From NCBI GenBank assembly GCA_949498985.1, contig CATECQ010000012.1, positions 1-54,582 on the forward strand: DNA of 54,582 nt, read 5' to 3'. This DNA is from Glaciecola sp. HTCC2999. GTDB lineage: Bacteria > Pseudomonadota > Gammaproteobacteria > Enterobacterales > Alteromonadaceae. Positions 7,897 through 17,434 of this stretch are shown in pieces. Position 1 is the first letter of the stretch; every line of letters starts with the position of its first letter. A model generated the notes under the pieces. It was not told where the DNA came from. It saw only the letters and a list, made by a program, of their open reading frames with translations, and made no database searches. The translations under genes were made by a program, and so were the position numbers.

Positions 7897-9852
7897 ATGA
7901 TCAAGCTTTCCAATATTTCCTTTATGCGTGGGACTAAAACACTACTAGAACCGAGTAGTGTGGATATATTTCCAGGTCAAAAGTGCGCAATCATTGGTGC
8001 TAATGGCTGTGGTAAATCGAGTCTTTTTGCGTTATTACAGCATCAACTGAGCCTTGAAACGGGCACTTATCATATTCCCAAAGAATGGAAAATGGTTGCG
8101 GTTGCTCAACATACTCCTAATTCACATGATCCGGCTATCGATTATGTGATCAGTGGTGATAAACATTTACGCGCATTGCAACAGCAGCTGCAGGACGCTG
8201 AGCAAGCAGAGCAAGGTGAGTTAATCGGTCAGCTTCATGCGCAATTACAAGACGCCGGTGCTTATGATGTCAACGCGCGTGCCGCGACCATCTTGGCAGG
8301 TTTGGGATTTAGTAACGAGGCGTTACAGCGTCCGGTGAGCGATTTTTCTGGTGGCTGGCGGATGCGTTTAAATTTGGCTCAAGCCTTATTATGTCCCTCA
8401 GATGTATTGTTACTGGATGAGCCTACTAACCATTTGGATTTAGATGCGGTGATTTGGTTAGAAAAATGGCTACAAAAATACCCTGGTACACTTTTACTGA
8501 TTTCCCATGATAAATCCTTCATTGATGCGATAGCGCAGCATGTTTTATCCTTTGAGTCATCGCAACTTATTGCTTACAAAGGTAATTATAATAGTTATCA
8601 ACGTCAGCGCGCGGAACGTTTACGCTTACAGCAACTAGAATATGATAAGCAACAAGCAAAAACGGCTCACTTACAATCTTTTATCGATCGCTTTAAGGCG
8701 AAAGCCAGTAAAGCTAAACAGGCACAAAGCCGGATTAAGCAGCTAGAAAAGATGCAAGAATTAGCCCCTGTGCATGCACAAAGTGCGTTTAGCTTTGCTT
8801 TTTTGCCGCCGGCTAAGTTACCTAATCCGCTGGTATCGATGGAAAAGGTCAAGGTCGGCTATGGTGAAACGGTTATTTTACATGAAGTAAAGTTGAATCT
8901 TGTTCCTGGCAGTCGTATCGGACTATTGGGTCGTAATGGTGCGGGTAAGTCGACGTTAATCAAGTTATTAGCCCAAGCGCATGCCCCGATGAGCGGCGAA
9001 TACACGACCTCACAAGGTTTAGACATTGGTTATTTTGCGCAGCATCAAGTGGATACGTTGGATATGGAAGGCACTCCATTACTCCATTTGCAGCGGTTGG
9101 ATAAAATGGCTACCGAACAAGCCTTACGTGATTATCTGGGAGGGTTTGGTTTCCAAGGTGATGAAGCGACGTCTGTGGTCAAACCCATGTCTGGTGGCGA
9201 AAAAGCCCGGCTCGTATTAGCACTAATCGTCTATCAAAAGCCAAATTTACTGCTCCTAGATGAGCCGACCAATCATCTCGATTTAGAAATGCGTGATGCG
9301 TTAAATTTTGCGTTACAGGGGTTTACAGGGGCGATGGTGTTAGTGTCGCACGATAGGACGTTGTTAGGATCGGTGTGTGAGGATTTTTATTTAGTTGATG
9401 ACGGCCAAGTCGCGATGTTTAGTGGTGATTTGGACGACTATACCAAATGGGTGTTAAACGAAACGAAAAAAGAACGCCAAACACAACAAGCCCAAGCCGC
9501 GGCAGAAAAAGAATCACAGGCTCACAATATCGGCGTATCTACATCGGTGGATCGCAAAACACAAAAGCGTTTAGAGGCGGAATTTCGTCAAGCCACTGCT
9601 GCGTTACGTAAACAAATTACTCAAAGCGAAAAAACCATGGAAAGCACCCAGTCTCGTCTTGTAGAAGTCGAGGCGGCGTTGGGTGATAGCACTTTATATG
9701 ATGTTGAAAACAAAGCTCAGTTAACTGAATACTTAGCCGAGCAAGCTACGCTCACACAGCGTCACGATGCAGCAGAAGAACAATGGTGTGAAGCCCAAGA
9801 AGCGCTCGAGTTGGCACAAGCAGAGTTTGATCAACAAATGGCAGCCTCATGA
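7897..9852 (+). CDS. yheS: ABC-F family ATPase YheS
   Basis: A 651-residue soluble protein with two ABC ATPase domains and no membrane segment, which is the ABC-F class that acts on ribosomes rather than in transport. Domain 1 has Walker A GANGCGKSS (about 34-42), signature FSGGWRMRLNLA and LLLDEPTNHLDLDAV. Domain 2 has GRNGAGKST, MSGGEKARL and a second LLLDEPTNHLDLEMR. The charged linker between them fits the P-site tRNA interaction motif region, and a coiled C-terminal tail (about 520-650) follows. The yheT and yheU neighbours identify it as YheS rather than Uup. Its stop overlaps the next start (ATGA at 9849). Confidence 0.93.
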   Translation: MIKLSNISFMRGTKTLLEPSSVDIFPGQKCAIIGANGCGKSSLFALLQHQLSLETGTYHIPKEWKMVAVAQHTPNSHDPAIDYVISGDKHLRALQQQLQDAEQAEQGELIGQLHAQLQDAGAYDVNARAATILAGLGFSNEALQRPVSDFSGGWRMRLNLAQALLCPSDVLLLDEPTNHLDLDAVIWLEKWLQKYPGTLLLISHDKSFIDAIAQHVLSFESSQLIAYKGNYNSYQRQRAERLRLQQLEYDKQQAKTAHLQSFIDRFKAKASKAKQAQSRIKQLEKMQELAPVHAQSAFSFAFLPPAKLPNPLVSMEKVKVGYGETVILHEVKLNLVPGSRIGLLGRNGAGKSTLIKLLAQAHAPMSGEYTTSQGLDIGYFAQHQVDTLDMEGTPLLHLQRLDKMATEQALRDYLGGFGFQGDEATSVVKPMSGGEKARLVLALIVYQKPNLLLLDEPTNHLDLEMRDALNFALQGFTGAMVLVSHDRTLLGSVCEDFYLVDDGQVAMFSGDLDDYTKWVLNETKKERQTQQAQAAAEKESQAHNIGVSTSVDRKTQKRLEAEFRQATAALRKQITQSEKTMESTQSRLVEVEAALGDSTLYDVENKAQLTEYLAEQATLTQRHDAAEEQWCEAQEALELAQAEFDQQMAAS

Positions 9853-10400
9853 CACATCCCAAAGTACTCAAGGCATCTTTAATAGAGGATTTATGGACGC
9901 TTTCAGGGCGTATTTATGCATTTGAAGGCATGCAGACATTACTTCTTGATTGGCAGGATCTTTATCAAGGGCATGTCAATGGGGTGTTGTTTGCAATGTG
10001 GAGTGATATTCGCGGTATTAAGTTACCTAGCAATGCGTGGCCTCATATTCACAAATGTTTAGACACCAGTCATGCTAACGATGTGGCCCCGATGCGAGCG
10101 TTGCGAAAAGCGACATTAAAGTCTGATAACGACGCCTATCAACACGCTTTGCATGCAGAGCTTGAAGCGGAGAAACGCCAGCAGTCCTTACTCATTGAAA
10201 CCCTGTTTACATGGTATGATAGTGATGTGTTAATTTTGGATAAATTGAATCTGTCGGATGAGATAAGTAAAGTTTCGAAGGGGCAGTTTCAAGCCTATAT
10301 GACACATCATATTGACACATGCCTATCTAGCATTAACTTGAAAGATGCTGCATTTGCCCATACTGACAAAATTACTTCATTACTCAATGAGAATGCCTAG
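9849..10400 (+). CDS. TIGR02444-like conserved protein of unknown function
   Basis: A 183-residue protein starting with the pattern typical of TIGR02444 (LWTLSGRIYAFEGMQTLLLDWQD, shown in part), with FAMWSDIRGI in the first third. No catalytic motif or membrane segment is seen. The family occurs between yheS and yheT in many gammaproteobacteria. Its ATG overlaps the yheS stop by 4 bases and its TAG shares one base with the GTG start of yheT, so it is translated as part of this operon. The function is unknown. Confidence 0.75.
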   Translation: MTHPKVLKASLIEDLWTLSGRIYAFEGMQTLLLDWQDLYQGHVNGVLFAMWSDIRGIKLPSNAWPHIHKCLDTSHANDVAPMRALRKATLKSDNDAYQHALHAELEAEKRQQSLLIETLFTWYDSDVLILDKLNLSDEISKVSKGQFQAYMTHHIDTCLSSINLKDAAFAHTDKITSLLNENA

Positions 10401-11401
10401 TGTTTACCACACAATTTGGTCAAAAGACCTTAGCCCAATATTCTGCACCACCCTGGTGTCGTAACCCTCATTTACAAACGATTTGGCCACGATTTTTTGG
10501 TCGTCGTCAATTAGTTGAGACTCAGTTAGAACGTTTAGAGACCCCGGATGGTGATTTTCTGGACTTAGCATGGGGACCAGCACCCGAGTATGTCGAGGCG
10601 GTGATTATTTTATTTCATGGATTGGAAGGTTCCAAAGACTCTCACTATATCCAAGATATGTTGCAAAGCGCTCTAGGCAAACCTTGGCAAGTAGTTTTAA
10701 TGCACTTTCGAGGCTGCAGTGGTTCACCAAACCGAACACATCGTGCCTATCACAGCGGTGAAACCAGTGACCCGTTATTTACAATTGCACATATTAAGCA
10801 GCGTTTCCCTAATGTGCCATTAGTGGGAGTAGGGTATTCACTGGGTGGTAATATGCTGATGAAATTAGCCGGTGAGACGCAAACACATAACCCGTTATCT
10901 GCTTGTGTGAGTGTATCTGCTCCATTACGTCTTGATGAATGTGCCAAAGCGATTGCCGATGGTTTTTCCAAAGTGTATCAGCATAAACTGTTAAAAAGTA
11001 TGCGTCGTACTTTGAAACAAAAGTTTACGCTGCTCGATTATTCGGGCAAAGTCCGAATTAATGAAACTCAAATCGATAATCTCACTTCGTTTGATCAGTT
11101 CGATGAAAATGTTACTGCTCCCTTGCATGGTTACGCCAGTGCACAAGATTATTACCAAAAATGTTCAGGGATGCAGTTTTTAAGACATATCACAGTCCCT
11201 ACATTAGTGCTTCATGCCTTAGACGATCCTTTTATGAATCAAGGCGTGATCCCGAATGATCAAGCGTTGTCTGAAAAAGTAGCTTATGAATACAGTCCCA
11301 GAGGTGGGCATGTTGGTTTCGCTCAAGGGGCGCCGTGGTCGACCACAACTTGGCTTGGAAAACGTATTTGTGCGTTTATTGAGGAGCAACTTAACGCATG
11401 A
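10400..11401 (+). CDS. yheT: YheT-like alpha/beta hydrolase
   Basis: A 333-residue hydrolase of the YheT (UPF0017-type) group. It opens with PPWCRNPHLQTIWPRFF, a hallmark of the family, followed by LFHGLEGSKDSHY, the nucleophile elbow GVGYSLGGN, a late Asp in HALDDPF and the catalytic His in RGGHVGF. The substrate is unknown; relatives are carboxylesterases. It starts with GTG at 10400, sharing the G with the previous TAG stop, and ends by an ATGA overlap with yheU. Both overlaps suggest coupled translation. Confidence 0.9.
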   Translation: MFTTQFGQKTLAQYSAPPWCRNPHLQTIWPRFFGRRQLVETQLERLETPDGDFLDLAWGPAPEYVEAVIILFHGLEGSKDSHYIQDMLQSALGKPWQVVLMHFRGCSGSPNRTHRAYHSGETSDPLFTIAHIKQRFPNVPLVGVGYSLGGNMLMKLAGETQTHNPLSACVSVSAPLRLDECAKAIADGFSKVYQHKLLKSMRRTLKQKFTLLDYSGKVRINETQIDNLTSFDQFDENVTAPLHGYASAQDYYQKCSGMQFLRHITVPTLVLHALDDPFMNQGVIPNDQALSEKVAYEYSPRGGHVGFAQGAPWSTTTWLGKRICAFIEEQLNA

Positions 11402-11628
11402 TCATTCCCATTGATGAACTCTCTAACGAAGTGCTCTATAACGTCGCTGAATCCTTTGTTTTGCGTGAGGGTACCGACTATGGGGAACAAGAATTTTCTA
11501 CGGTAGAAAAAGTAGCACAGGTGCTTGAAAAGCTTCGCAGTGGTGAAGCGCTATTGATTTATTCCGAGCTATACGAAAGCATCGATATTGTCGATGCTCA
11601 AGGGTTTAAAGAGAAATTTGACACCTAA
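11398..11628 (+). CDS. yheU: YheU-like small protein
   Basis: A 76-residue acidic protein with the UPF0270/YheU pattern: MIIPIDELSNEVLYNVAESFVLREGTDYG at the start (quoted in part), then a helix ending VLEKLRSGEALLIYSELYES. The function is unknown. Its ATG overlaps the yheT stop. Its TAA (11626-11628) directly abuts the cysQ stop (11629-11631) on the other strand, leaving no space for a separate terminator between the two convergent units. Confidence 0.88.
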   Translation: MIIPIDELSNEVLYNVAESFVLREGTDYGEQEFSTVEKVAQVLEKLRSGEALLIYSELYESIDIVDAQGFKEKFDT

Positions 11629-12456
11629 TTATGGCTGGTCATCCACATAGTAATTAACCAGTCCTTCCCAATCCACAGTTTGGTCGCCTGTAATAACAAA
11701 GTTTGGGTTTTCTAGTGATTCACGTTCGTTATAACTCATCGGTTCGAAGTCTACAGAGCGGATCAGTCCTCCAGCTTCTGAAACAATACATTGGGAAGCA
11801 CCTGTATCCCATTCTCCGGTCACACCTAAACGCATAAAGAAATCTGCTTTACCTTCAGCTATGAAGCATGCTTTTAAGGAACAGCTACCCGCTGGTAAGG
11901 TTTGGTAAGTGCGGTCTTGGTCTAAGCGTTTTAAGACATTCTCGCGCTTTTGTCGACGACTAATGGCGATGACGACAGGATCATTATCTGGATCATTAAA
12001 CGCTTTAACATGGATTTGTTTTTCTTCAATTGCACAAGATTTGTAGGCACCGGCACCTTTAGTCGCATAGTAAAGACTTTCGCCAGCTGGCCAGTAGATA
12101 ACGCCAATCACGGGTTGATTGTTTTCTATTAGCGCGATATTCACTGCAAAATCACCACTTCGCGCGATGAATTCTTGTGTGCCATCTATCGGGTCAATTA
12201 ACCAATACCGAGACCAGTTTTTACGATCGGTTAGGCACAAATGTTCTGATTCTTCTGACATGATAGGAATATCAGGCGTTTGCTCCTCAAGGAGCTGGGT
12301 GATAATTTCATTTGCTTTGTAATCAGCACTGGTTACGGGAGAATCGTCGTCTTTACTATATTCAGTAAAGTCACCACTATCGTAAATATCGAGAACAGCA
12401 GCACCAGCTTGTTTAGCGGCATCTTGAGCAATGGCAAGTAAATTTTGATAAGGCAT
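11629..12456 (-). CDS. cysQ: 3'(2'),5'-bisphosphate nucleotidase CysQ
   Basis: A 275-residue member of the inositol monophosphatase-like superfamily. CysQ hydrolyses 3'-phosphoadenosine 5'-phosphate to AMP, clearing the by-product of sulfate assimilation. The metal-binding motifs are present: SEES near 68-71, the IDPIDGTQEFI loop near 90-100 and the WDTGASQCIVSEAGG segment near 216-230. It lies 40 bases after nudE on the minus strand, the conserved cysQ/nudE/yrfG neighbourhood. ATG at 12456. Confidence 0.93.
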   Translation of the reverse strand: MPYQNLLAIAQDAAKQAGAAVLDIYDSGDFTEYSKDDDSPVTSADYKANEIITQLLEEQTPDIPIMSEESEHLCLTDRKNWSRYWLIDPIDGTQEFIARSGDFAVNIALIENNQPVIGVIYWPAGESLYYATKGAGAYKSCAIEEKQIHVKAFNDPDNDPVVIAISRRQKRENVLKRLDQDRTYQTLPAGSCSLKACFIAEGKADFFMRLGVTGEWDTGASQCIVSEAGGLIRSVDFEPMSYNERESLENPNFVITGDQTVDWEGLVNYYVDDQP

Positions 12457-12496
12457 TTTGAGTCCTATTGGCGCCGATTACATTTCAGTAGCGCAC

Positions 12497-13075
12497 TTAT
12501 CCAGTGTGTTTTTTCTCATTCCTACGTTGTCTATCGACTAATAACAGCGCAGCTATACTTCGGGCTTCGGTAAAATCATCTCGAGCCAGCAATTCATCAA
12601 TCTTCGCTAACGGCCATTTAACCACTTCTAAAGGTTCAGGTTCGTCCCCTTCGAGGGTCTCAGGGTACAAATCCTTAGCCACTACAACATGCATTCTAGC
12701 ATTAAAAAAAGTAGGAGCCATACTGACTTTCATCAGGTCAGATAAGTGATGTGCGCCAAAACCTGCCTCTTCTTTGAGCTCTCGATTAGCAGCTTCAAAT
12801 GGCGTTTCACCTGCATCGATTAAACCCTTCGGAAATCCGAGTTCATAAGCATGGGTGCCAGCCCCATATTCGCGGATCAATAAAATATGTTCATCATCAG
12901 CAAAAGGGACAATCATTACCGCACCATGACCTTTACCCGCCATGCGTTCAAATTGACGTGTCGCTCCGTTAGAAAAAGTTAAATCGACTTGTTCAACATT
13001 GAAGAATCGACTTTTGGCAACAATACTCCGATCGGTGATCGTCGGTAGAGGTTTGTTCGGGTCTATTTTGCTCAT
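12497..13075 (-). CDS. nudE: ADP compounds hydrolase NudE
   Basis: A 192-residue Nudix hydrolase that cleaves ADP-ribose, NADH and ADP-sugars. The Nudix box starts GFPKGLIDAGETPFEAANRE and ends LKEEAGFG, with all consensus Glu residues. MVVAKDLYPE-like and LLVDR segments are typical of NudE. I place the start at the ATG at 13075; a TTG one codon upstream would add one residue. It is divergent from yrfG and upstream of cysQ. Confidence 0.92.
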   Translation of the reverse strand: MSKIDPNKPLPTITDRSIVAKSRFFNVEQVDLTFSNGATRQFERMAGKGHGAVMIVPFADDEHILLIREYGAGTHAYELGFPKGLIDAGETPFEAANRELKEEAGFGAHHLSDLMKVSMAPTFFNARMHVVVAKDLYPETLEGDEPEPLEVVKWPLAKIDELLARDDFTEARSIAALLLVDRQRRNEKKHTG

Positions 13076-13151
13076 CAATGAATTACGCTACACTATGAAT
13101 GAAAGTAAAATTATCATACCCTGTTTCAATCCCATTTATAAGGAAAAGTTC

Positions 13152-13838
13152 ATGTATTCCAACCCGCTAGTGCCTTGGCACGAGATTGAGACTGTGTTGC
13201 TTGATATGGACGGTACATTATTAGATTTGCACTTTGATTCATACTTTTGGTTAGAGCTTATCCCGCAAAAAATAGCCGCGAAAAATGGTCAATCTGTTGC
13301 TGAAGCTAAAGCATTTATGGATCTGGAACTAGCGAGAGTGGCTGGTACATTACAGTGGTATTGTTTAGATTACTGGCAAGATTTATTAGGGCTGGATATT
13401 ATGTCTGCGAAACGTGAAATTCAGCATCTGATTCAAATGCGACCCGATACAATCCCATTTTTAGATGCGCTAAGAGATAGTGGTAAAGAAGTGGTGTTAG
13501 TGACGAATGCACATCGTGATGGTTTATCATTAAAAGTGGAGTTAACAGCGCTGGATAACCATATTACGCGCCTGATTTCGACTCATGATTATGGCGTGAC
13601 AAAAGAGTCTCAGGATTTATGGGAGGCTTTGTATAAAGATATACACTTTGATCCTCAAGCGACATTATTTGTTGATGATAGCGTTCCTATTTTACATGCC
13701 GCTAAAACCTTTGGAATTAAACATTTATTATGTGTTGAAAATCCTGACAGTAAGCAGCCAAACCGAGGAATAACAGAATTTCCCAGTATTATTGACTATC
13801 GTAATGAAGTCCCTTTTATTACTCGCGAAAATGGTTAA
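13152..13838 (+). CDS. yrfG: YrfG-like GMP/IMP nucleotidase (HAD family)
   Basis: A 228-residue HAD phosphatase. Motif I is LLDMDGTLLD (the nucleophile and acid/base Asp pair), followed by LHFDSYFWLELIP, which is typical of YrfG. Motif II is VTNAH and motif IV is FVDDS. E. coli YrfG dephosphorylates GMP and IMP. The frame is open further upstream, but the ATG at 13152 is preceded by AGGAAAAG and matches the family start. Its TAA overlaps the stop of the convergent diguanylate cyclase: the palindrome TTAA at 13835-13838 serves both strands. Confidence 0.9.
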   Translation: MYSNPLVPWHEIETVLLDMDGTLLDLHFDSYFWLELIPQKIAAKNGQSVAEAKAFMDLELARVAGTLQWYCLDYWQDLLGLDIMSAKREIQHLIQMRPDTIPFLDALRDSGKEVVLVTNAHRDGLSLKVELTALDNHITRLISTHDYGVTKESQDLWEALYKDIHFDPQATLFVDDSVPILHAAKTFGIKHLLCVENPDSKQPNRGITEFPSIIDYRNEVPFITRENG

Positions 13839-14830
13839 TGTTGTGTCAATGAGTGCATAGAGCTGTCTGAAATGACACCGGATCTGTCAACAGTAATACG
13901 ATTTCGCCCATTGCCTTTAGCATTAAATAGAGCATCATCAGCCTTTTGAAATAATGATATTGCTTCGTGTTCGTATTGTGGCACAGTCGCGGCTACCCCT
14001 AAACTTACCGTTAGAAAATGGCCATGACCAATACCATCATGACGGATCTTAGCTTGATTAATTCCAGTCTGCATCTCTTCTGCTTTTGTTACGGCATCGG
14101 TTAAATCGCAATTAGGCATTAACATGATGAACTCTTCTCCGCCGATACGTGCAAATAAATCAGTGGAGCGTTTACATTGTCCATTAAGTAGTTGAGCTAC
14201 TTGAGTCAAACAATTGTCACCCTCTGCATGCCCGTAGTGTTCGTTAAATTGTTTAAAAAAGTCAATATCGACAATAATGATGGCGATTGGCTGCTTATAA
14301 CGAATACAGCGAGACCATTCATATTGGAATGTTTCGTTATACTTTCGGCGATTGGCAGTGCGTGTTAACGGATCTAAATAAGCTAAGGACTCTAGTTGTT
14401 TTGATTTATTTTTGAGTTGAATATGCGTTTGTATACGAATGTTAAGCTCAGGTAATTTTAATGGTTTTGTCATGTAATCCACACCACCTACCTCAAAGCC
14501 CCTGATGATACTAGAAGTATCGTTCGAACTAGTGACAAAAATAATGGGTATATTCTGAGTATCGTAATCATTCTTAAGCGTTGAACAGAGTGAATATCCA
14601 TCTATTTCAGGCATAACGATATCAAGTAAAATTAAATCAGGTTGTGGTGATTGGTGTGCGATCCGCAAGGCTTCATTGGCATCTGATGCTATGGACACTG
14701 AGAAATTGTCTGACAAACCATTCATCATATTTTCAAGTTCGATGTTTGAATCATCTACAATTAATACGCGATATAAAGGGGCTTCTGGCTTATTTAAAAC
14801 AATTTGGGGTTTACTTGTTACAATATCCAT
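13835..14830 (-). CDS. Response regulator with diguanylate cyclase (REC-GGDEF)
   Basis: A 331-residue protein. The receiver domain (about 20-140) has the acidic pair in LIVDDS and the phospho-acceptor Asp70 in LILLDIVMPEIDG, with TKPLK closing the domain. The GGDEF domain (about 150-315) has GGEEF at 230-234, an active-site variant normally competent to make cyclic di-GMP. RSTD at 221-224 lies exactly five residues before it, a complete inhibitory I-site. No sensor kinase is adjacent, so its input is unknown. ATG at 14830. It lies downstream of the T2SS operon, separated by a strong hairpin. Confidence 0.92.
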   Translation of the reverse strand: MDIVTSKPQIVLNKPEAPLYRVLIVDDSNIELENMMNGLSDNFSVSIASDANEALRIAHQSPQPDLILLDIVMPEIDGYSLCSTLKNDYDTQNIPIIFVTSSNDTSSIIRGFEVGGVDYMTKPLKLPELNIRIQTHIQLKNKSKQLESLAYLDPLTRTANRRKYNETFQYEWSRCIRYKQPIAIIIVDIDFFKQFNEHYGHAEGDNCLTQVAQLLNGQCKRSTDLFARIGGEEFIMLMPNCDLTDAVTKAEEMQTGINQAKIRHDGIGHGHFLTVSLGVAATVPQYEHEAISLFQKADDALFNAKGNGRNRITVDRSGVISDSSMHSLTQH

Positions 14831-14896
14831 AACGTTACTTTTTACATATTAAAAAATAAGTGTTGTAGATAAATGGTGATTTAGCAAATTATCAGT

Positions 14897-14927
14897 GCAA
14901 AATTTACACACTTTTTGTAAATTTTGC
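14897..14927 (-). terminator. 12-base-pair hairpin after gspN, probable end of the T2SS operon
   Basis: GCAAAATTTACA (14897-14908) and TGTAAATTTTGC (14916-14927) are perfect complements around a 7-base loop. It lies 26 bases past the gspN stop and 67 bases before the diguanylate cyclase start. The U-rich part is inside the stem, so it is either a weak terminator or a regulatory palindrome. Confidence 0.55.
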
Positions 14928-14952
14928 TGATATTAGAGTCTAATGTTAATAC

Positions 14953-15708
14953 TTACCAAGTAAAATTCGTATACCCTGTTGCATCAGGTTGACCTAAAAA
15001 CTCACCGACGCGTTGCATATCTTCAGGTAATGACGTAGGCAGTTTAAATTTCCCATTCACCGATAAATTTTGCGGATTATTACCAGTGGCAACAAAGGAC
15101 AAACCTAAGCCATTAGGTTCATTTACAACAACGCGATATTGTTCGTTAGTGCATTTAACAGTAGCATCAAATTGATCTAAATTGACCATTCCGTTTGAGG
15201 CTAGTACTCCGGCATTATTCCATGCACCTTGTGCGTCTAAGTCTAAACAAATTGGAATAGGTTGTGTGAGGTCAAAACTGCCGGAGTCAATGTCAATAGT
15301 TACTGTCCCTTTACCAATAACGGGTACTGGGAGTGGAATTTGAGCGAAAATGACTTCCGCAGGAAGACGTATTGCTAGATCATATATTTCGAGTTGACGT
15401 GATACTAATCCAAGAGTGACAGTTCCATTTAACCCAACAGGATTACGTTTGTTGGTGGTAATAGTAAGATGAGCTTGACCCGTGAGTAAGCGCCAAAAAG
15501 ATAAATCCCAGGTGACATTATTTAGGATTTGATTATGCACCAATGCACTCGCTGCACGGCCTTCCCAAATTGTCCCTGAGACTTCATATAATCCCATATC
15601 GGAAGGAAAATTAATCCGGTAAATAACCTGTTTTGCAGGCATAGTCGCTATTAGCAACACTGCTAATACCGCTAAAAATCCGAATATCGATAAAATACGT
15701 AACTTCAT
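14953..15708 (-). CDS. gspN: Type II secretion system protein N
   Basis: A 251-residue protein with one N-terminal membrane anchor (residues about 5-24) and a periplasmic domain. It contains the VSGTIWEGRA segment near 43-52 and a C-terminal PLP-Q-like ending, as in GspN proteins. It is the last gene of the operon and overlaps the end of gspM by 4 bases. GspN is present in only some T2SS clusters and its role is not settled. The call is supported by order as well as sequence. Confidence 0.9.
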   Translation of the reverse strand: MKLRILSIFGFLAVLAVLLIATMPAKQVIYRINFPSDMGLYEVSGTIWEGRAASALVHNQILNNVTWDLSFWRLLTGQAHLTITTNKRNPVGLNGTVTLGLVSRQLEIYDLAIRLPAEVIFAQIPLPVPVIGKGTVTIDIDSGSFDLTQPIPICLDLDAQGAWNNAGVLASNGMVNLDQFDATVKCTNEQYRVVVNEPNGLGLSFVATGNNPQNLSVNGKFKLPTSLPEDMQRVGEFLGQPDATGYTNFTW

Positions 15709-16190
15709 GACTTTCCTAATTGTAATCGTCTTACTTTCACATTACCCGGCGCACCAGCCTCAGTAATGTCGACTTGTAGCACTCTAACGCCGGTGGTGTC
15801 TAAGCTGCCTAACCACTTCATGAGCGGGTTAAAACCTACTTCATCTATCCATACTTGCACTTCGTCATTGTTGGGTTGCATGCGCGTGAGGGTAATGTTA
15901 CTGGCGCGAGCGGTTTGGTTGACCGCTTGGACTAGTGAACCTTTTAGGGTTGCTTTTCCCGGTCCCTGACGGCGAAACTGTAGTACTTTCGCTTGTTGTT
16001 GAACGACCCAGGTAGAAAGAGCTTGTTGTTGAGCAAGTAACTTAGTTTCACGTTCTATACTGGCATTCATAGGCGCCCAAACAAGCCCATAAAACCCCGC
16101 TATAATAAGAATGACACTGCCTACTTTTAACAATGCTTGCTCACGAGGGGCAAGCTGAGAAAACCAATCGCTAAGTGCTTGTTTATTCAT
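15705..16190 (-). CDS. gspM: Type II secretion system protein M
   Basis: A 161-residue inner-membrane protein. It has a short cytoplasmic start (SDWFSQLAPREQALLKVG), one membrane helix (about 25-42) and a periplasmic ferredoxin-like domain. GspM partners GspL in the assembly platform. The start LAPREQALL is a family hallmark. ATG at 16190, 5 bases after the gspL stop; it overlaps gspN. Confidence 0.93.
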   Translation of the reverse strand: MNKQALSDWFSQLAPREQALLKVGSVILIIAGFYGLVWAPMNASIERETKLLAQQQALSTWVVQQQAKVLQFRRQGPGKATLKGSLVQAVNQTARASNITLTRMQPNNDEVQVWIDEVGFNPLMKWLGSLDTTGVRVLQVDITEAGAPGNVKVRRLQLGKS

Positions 16191-16195
16191 TGCGA

Positions 16196-17431
16196 TTATC
16201 CTTTAATGGTCAATGTGCCAATGACCAGATTATTACGATTATTAATCGCGCCGTCTTCGACGGTGTAACCTGCCGCTTGGGCTTGTTGTTTGAAGGTTTC
16301 CAAATCAGAGAATGCTTTGGCTTGCGCTTGTATCCTTAATTCACTGCGGTCATCATTGAATTTCAGTGACTGAGCTTTAATTTCGGAATTGGCAAATGCA
16401 CTCGTTAAATTAGCTAGCATATCGACAGCTGATGATCCGCTGCCCATATTATCTATACGTTTTACATATTGTGTGATGGCTCTGCGCGCATCCCGATAGG
16501 TGCCAATATTAGGGAATCCTGACTGGATATCGGCTTTGATTTGGTTACTTAGTGTTTCATTTTGAGCCGCTAATTGTGAAATCGTTAAGCCTTTATCGAT
16601 GAGACCTAATGTCAAAGCGATCACAGCCACTGCGGCTACACTGCGCCAATATTGCCACTGACCAGAGCTACGTTTGCGTTGTTGGTATTGGCCTTGGCAC
16701 AAATTAAAATTAAAACTGTGAGTGGCTATTCCATCAGCCAATACATGCATAGGAAGTTCAAGTTCGGCGGTGACCGTTTGTACTTTTTGATGACTGCTAA
16801 ATGCATCATCAGTGGTGTATTGCGTGAGTGAAATAGGCCCTGACTGAGCGTTAAAATATGAAGATACAACCGGTATTACCCAATCGCTTTCTCCACAAAA
16901 CCCTGACCATGCACTATCACGAAGGAGAACCTGATCACGAATGGTTATGATACTAGCTGTTGCAGCGGGTTCTAGGTCTTCTTCCACAGCAGTGACCGGT
17001 GCAAGAGGTAATGCAAGTACATCCGGTAACATGATATCGCAATGTAAATTCGCGGTGGTAAGCCAATCAAGCCATTGCCTCATGGTATTATGCGCAACAA
17101 TCGCTACAGCTTGTTGATCGCCTTGCTTAGGGCCAAGTGCAATAAACTGTTCATCAATATCGGTTGCCACATCATCTTCGAGCATAAAACCAATTGACTG
17201 AATGACTTTGCGAGATGCGCCTGGTGGTAGGTCAACACGCTTTAACAGGACCTCAGTAGAGGGTACTAGTACCGTTACAGGACGACCAGCAGCACGTTCT
17301 TGTAAAGAGGCTAAGGCATCAGCATCAGGTAACACCCCAGATGCTAGAATCGTACGTTCTGTGGTCTGCCAAATCGCCCAATCAATTGGCGTTTGAGCAT
17401 CTGCGCCTAAGCGAAGTATGAGTTTTTCCAC
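16196..17431 (-). CDS. gspL: Type II secretion system protein L
   Basis: A 411-residue bitopic protein. The N-terminal actin-like cytoplasmic domain (to about 245) recruits the ATPase GspE. One membrane helix lies near 260-280 and a periplasmic ferredoxin-like domain follows. It starts with GTG at 17431, 3 bases past the gspK stop, with a GGGAG site inside the end of gspK. The segment VPSTEVLLKRVDLPP near 56-70 is characteristic. Confidence 0.93.
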   Translation of the reverse strand: MEKLILRLGADAQTPIDWAIWQTTERTILASGVLPDADALASLQERAAGRPVTVLVPSTEVLLKRVDLPPGASRKVIQSIGFMLEDDVATDIDEQFIALGPKQGDQQAVAIVAHNTMRQWLDWLTTANLHCDIMLPDVLALPLAPVTAVEEDLEPAATASIITIRDQVLLRDSAWSGFCGESDWVIPVVSSYFNAQSGPISLTQYTTDDAFSSHQKVQTVTAELELPMHVLADGIATHSFNFNLCQGQYQQRKRSSGQWQYWRSVAAVAVIALTLGLIDKGLTISQLAAQNETLSNQIKADIQSGFPNIGTYRDARRAITQYVKRIDNMGSGSSAVDMLANLTSAFANSEIKAQSLKFNDDRSELRIQAQAKAFSDLETFKQQAQAAGYTVEDGAINNRNNLVIGTLTIKG

Positions 17432-17434
17432 GTG

